Positions 5,849 through 6,839 of a stretch of 6,839 nucleotides of DNA are shown here, one piece after another. Where the stretch lies: positions 1 through 6,839 of the forward strand of contig JAEWAX010000122.1 of the NCBI GenBank assembly GCA_023391425.1, in the 5' to 3' direction. The translations under genes and the position numbers were made by a program. This stretch comes from Bacillota bacterium. GTDB lineage: Bacteria; Bacillota; Clostridia; Acetivibrionales; DSM-1351. The notes under the pieces are model-generated. The model saw nothing but the letters and a program-made list of their open reading frames with translations. It ran no database searches and had not been told where the DNA came from. Position 1 is the stretch's first letter. Each line of letters opens with the position of its first letter.

Positions 5849-6077
5849 ACATAAAAGTAATGGATAATTGCAACCAATCATGGATGAAATAGGCTATATA
5901 ATTGAAGGCTAATTTATGTATTAGACAGGAGTTAGTTTTTTAATAACTATTAATAATTTAAATTGATTGCTGTATATTTTAATAAATAAACATATATCAT
6001 AATATTAGTCTGCATAAATAAAATATTCTCACATATTATGACGGTTCAGAAGTACACTTCGACAGAGGAGAAATCAA
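5849..6077. other. AT-rich gap between hydrolase and ThpR genes
   Basis: No open frame of note. A weak 5-bp pairing CTAAT/ATTAG (5909-5913, 5920-5924) lies upstream of a T6 run near 5935-5941 and is at best a poor terminator. TTGATT at 5963 has no well-placed -10. A promoter for the next gene is expected here but cannot be placed with confidence. Confidence 0.3.
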
Positions 6078-6620
6078 ATGAGAGTATTTTTTGCTATTGA
6101 GTTTGAAGATGAGTTAAAGGATTATTTATTTAATATACAAAAAGACATCAGACAGCATTGTATGGCTGGGAATTTTACTTCTAAAGAGAATTTCCATTTG
6201 ACAATGAGGTTTATTGGAGAGCAGAGTCCAATGCAGATTGAGCATTTATTAGCTGTGTTAAAAGAGACTTCTTCTAATATGTCAGCATTTGAATTGAGAC
6301 TTAACAAATTAGGTAAATTTGATAAAGGGAATAGGAAAATTATTTGGCTTGGGCTGCAAAAAAGCCAAGAGCTTGAGGCTTTGTATCGCAAATTAGAAAG
6401 TGCATTAATAGAACATGGATATAACAAAGAAGATAGAGGTTTCAGCCCTCACATTACCTTAGCTAGAGAAGTAAAAATTCAAGGTTATGAAAAGCTAATG
6501 AATGAATTACCAATTGATAACTTAGTTATAAAGGTTAAATCAATTTCACTTATGGAAAGCACTCGAATTGATAATAAACTATGCTATGTACCTATAGGTA
6601 GAGAAGAATTTCTGCCTTGA
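6078..6620 (+). CDS. thpR: RNA 2',3'-cyclic phosphodiesterase (2'-5' RNA ligase family)
   Basis: The 180-residue protein has the usual length of the ThpR/LigT group of the 2H phosphoesterase superfamily. Both H-x-T-x motifs are present: HLTM (40-43, in ENFHLTMRFIGE) and HITL (125-128, in GFSPHITLARE). They supply the two catalytic histidines and their threonine partners in a bilobal fold. The N-terminus (MRVFFAIEFEDELK) is typical. The known activity is hydrolysis of 2',3'-cyclic phosphate RNA ends to 2'-phosphate, with weak 2'-5' ligase activity in vitro; the cellular role is unclear. It is cytoplasmic, with no signal peptide or membrane segment. The start is supported by AGGAG (6066-6070), 7 nt upstream. 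The 229-bp gap before it suggests independent transcription. Confidence 0.92.
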   Translation: MRVFFAIEFEDELKDYLFNIQKDIRQHCMAGNFTSKENFHLTMRFIGEQSPMQIEHLLAVLKETSSNMSAFELRLNKLGKFDKGNRKIIWLGLQKSQELEALYRKLESALIEHGYNKEDRGFSPHITLAREVKIQGYEKLMNELPIDNLVIKVKSISLMESTRIDNKLCYVPIGREEFLP

Positions 6621-6722
6621 AGAGATAATATATATGGGTATATGCTATTTGTTTAGTGTTCCAGTAGCAAACACGGCTACACCAGATATTATGTATTTTA
6701 TCCTGAATAAGTGTTTCATGTC

Positions 6723-6744
6723 TATGTGACTATTATGTGACTAT
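6723..6744. repeat. 11-bp perfect tandem duplication
   Basis: TATGTGACTAT occurs twice head to tail (6723-6733 and 6734-6744) in the gap between thpR and the next gene. It could be a dimeric binding site upstream of the following gene or a simple slippage duplication. Confidence 0.8.
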
Positions 6745-6806
6745 GAAGAAATCAACCGCTTTGTAAAAAATTGCGGTAGAAATATGATACCAATGAGGTG
6801 ATGCCA

Positions 6807-6839
6807 ATGATGTGCAATGTGAACCATACGAACCTGTAT
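6807..6839 (+). CDS. Start of an unidentified gene running off the window
   Basis: ATG codons at 6807 and 6810 open a frame that stays open to the window edge (MMCNVNHTNLY). GAGGTG (6795-6800) is a good ribosome binding site 6 or 9 nt upstream, which favours these starts over the in-frame ATG at 6801. Only 11 residues are visible, so no family can be named. Upstream lie a tandem duplication (6723-6744) and a weak ACCGC/GCGGT pairing (6755-6759, 6773-6777). Confidence 0.4.
   Translation, partial: MMCNVNHTNLY

Overview
The window is AT-rich, with Shine-Dalgarno sites of the GGAGG type, a TTG start and Gram-positive style gene content. This suggests a low-GC Firmicute, most likely a Clostridia member of the Ruminiclostridium/Clostridium kind. 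That assignment is an inference from composition and protein style only.

Layout. Bases 1-68 are the tail of an upstream gene. Bases 101-212 form a long imperfect palindrome with MITE-like terminal repeats. An IS110-family insertion sequence (about 213-1781) sits inside the last bases of that palindrome. It has a 251-bp left non-coding end with an extended -10 promoter and a candidate bridge RNA (about 291-440), a full-length 406-residue DEDD/serine transposase (464-1684), and a 97-bp right end with two hairpins. The last two bases of the palindrome (CC) reappear at 1782-1783. Chromosomal genes follow: a sugar-phosphate nucleotidyltransferase fused to a left-handed beta-helix and a degenerate phosphomannomutase (1990-4464); a secreted SGNH/GDSL hydrolase with its own sigma-A promoter (4724-5848); an RNA 2',3'-cyclic phosphodiesterase of the ThpR/LigT family (6078-6620); and the first codons of another gene (6807 onward). 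All genes are on the + strand, but the gaps of 186-262 bp between them and the separate promoter and stem-loop signals suggest separate units rather than one operon.

Main result. Removing bases 213-1781 joins GCAACAG to CC and restores a perfect 15-bp terminal inverted repeat to the palindrome, which fixes the ends of the IS110 element. The candidate bridge RNA carries a 10-nt copy of the left target side (332-341), a 10-nt copy of the element's right end (402-411), and a segment complementary to the left end with one mismatch (380-389). This is the arrangement known for the IS110-family bridge RNA of IS621. The element therefore seems to be an RNA-guided recombinase aimed at the terminal repeat of another mobile element. 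The right-target guide is not clear; instead an unexplained same-strand 9-nt copy of the right target flank lies at 365-373.

The second notable item is the nucleotidyltransferase fusion: its phosphomannomutase half has lost all four signature loops and is probably catalytically dead.
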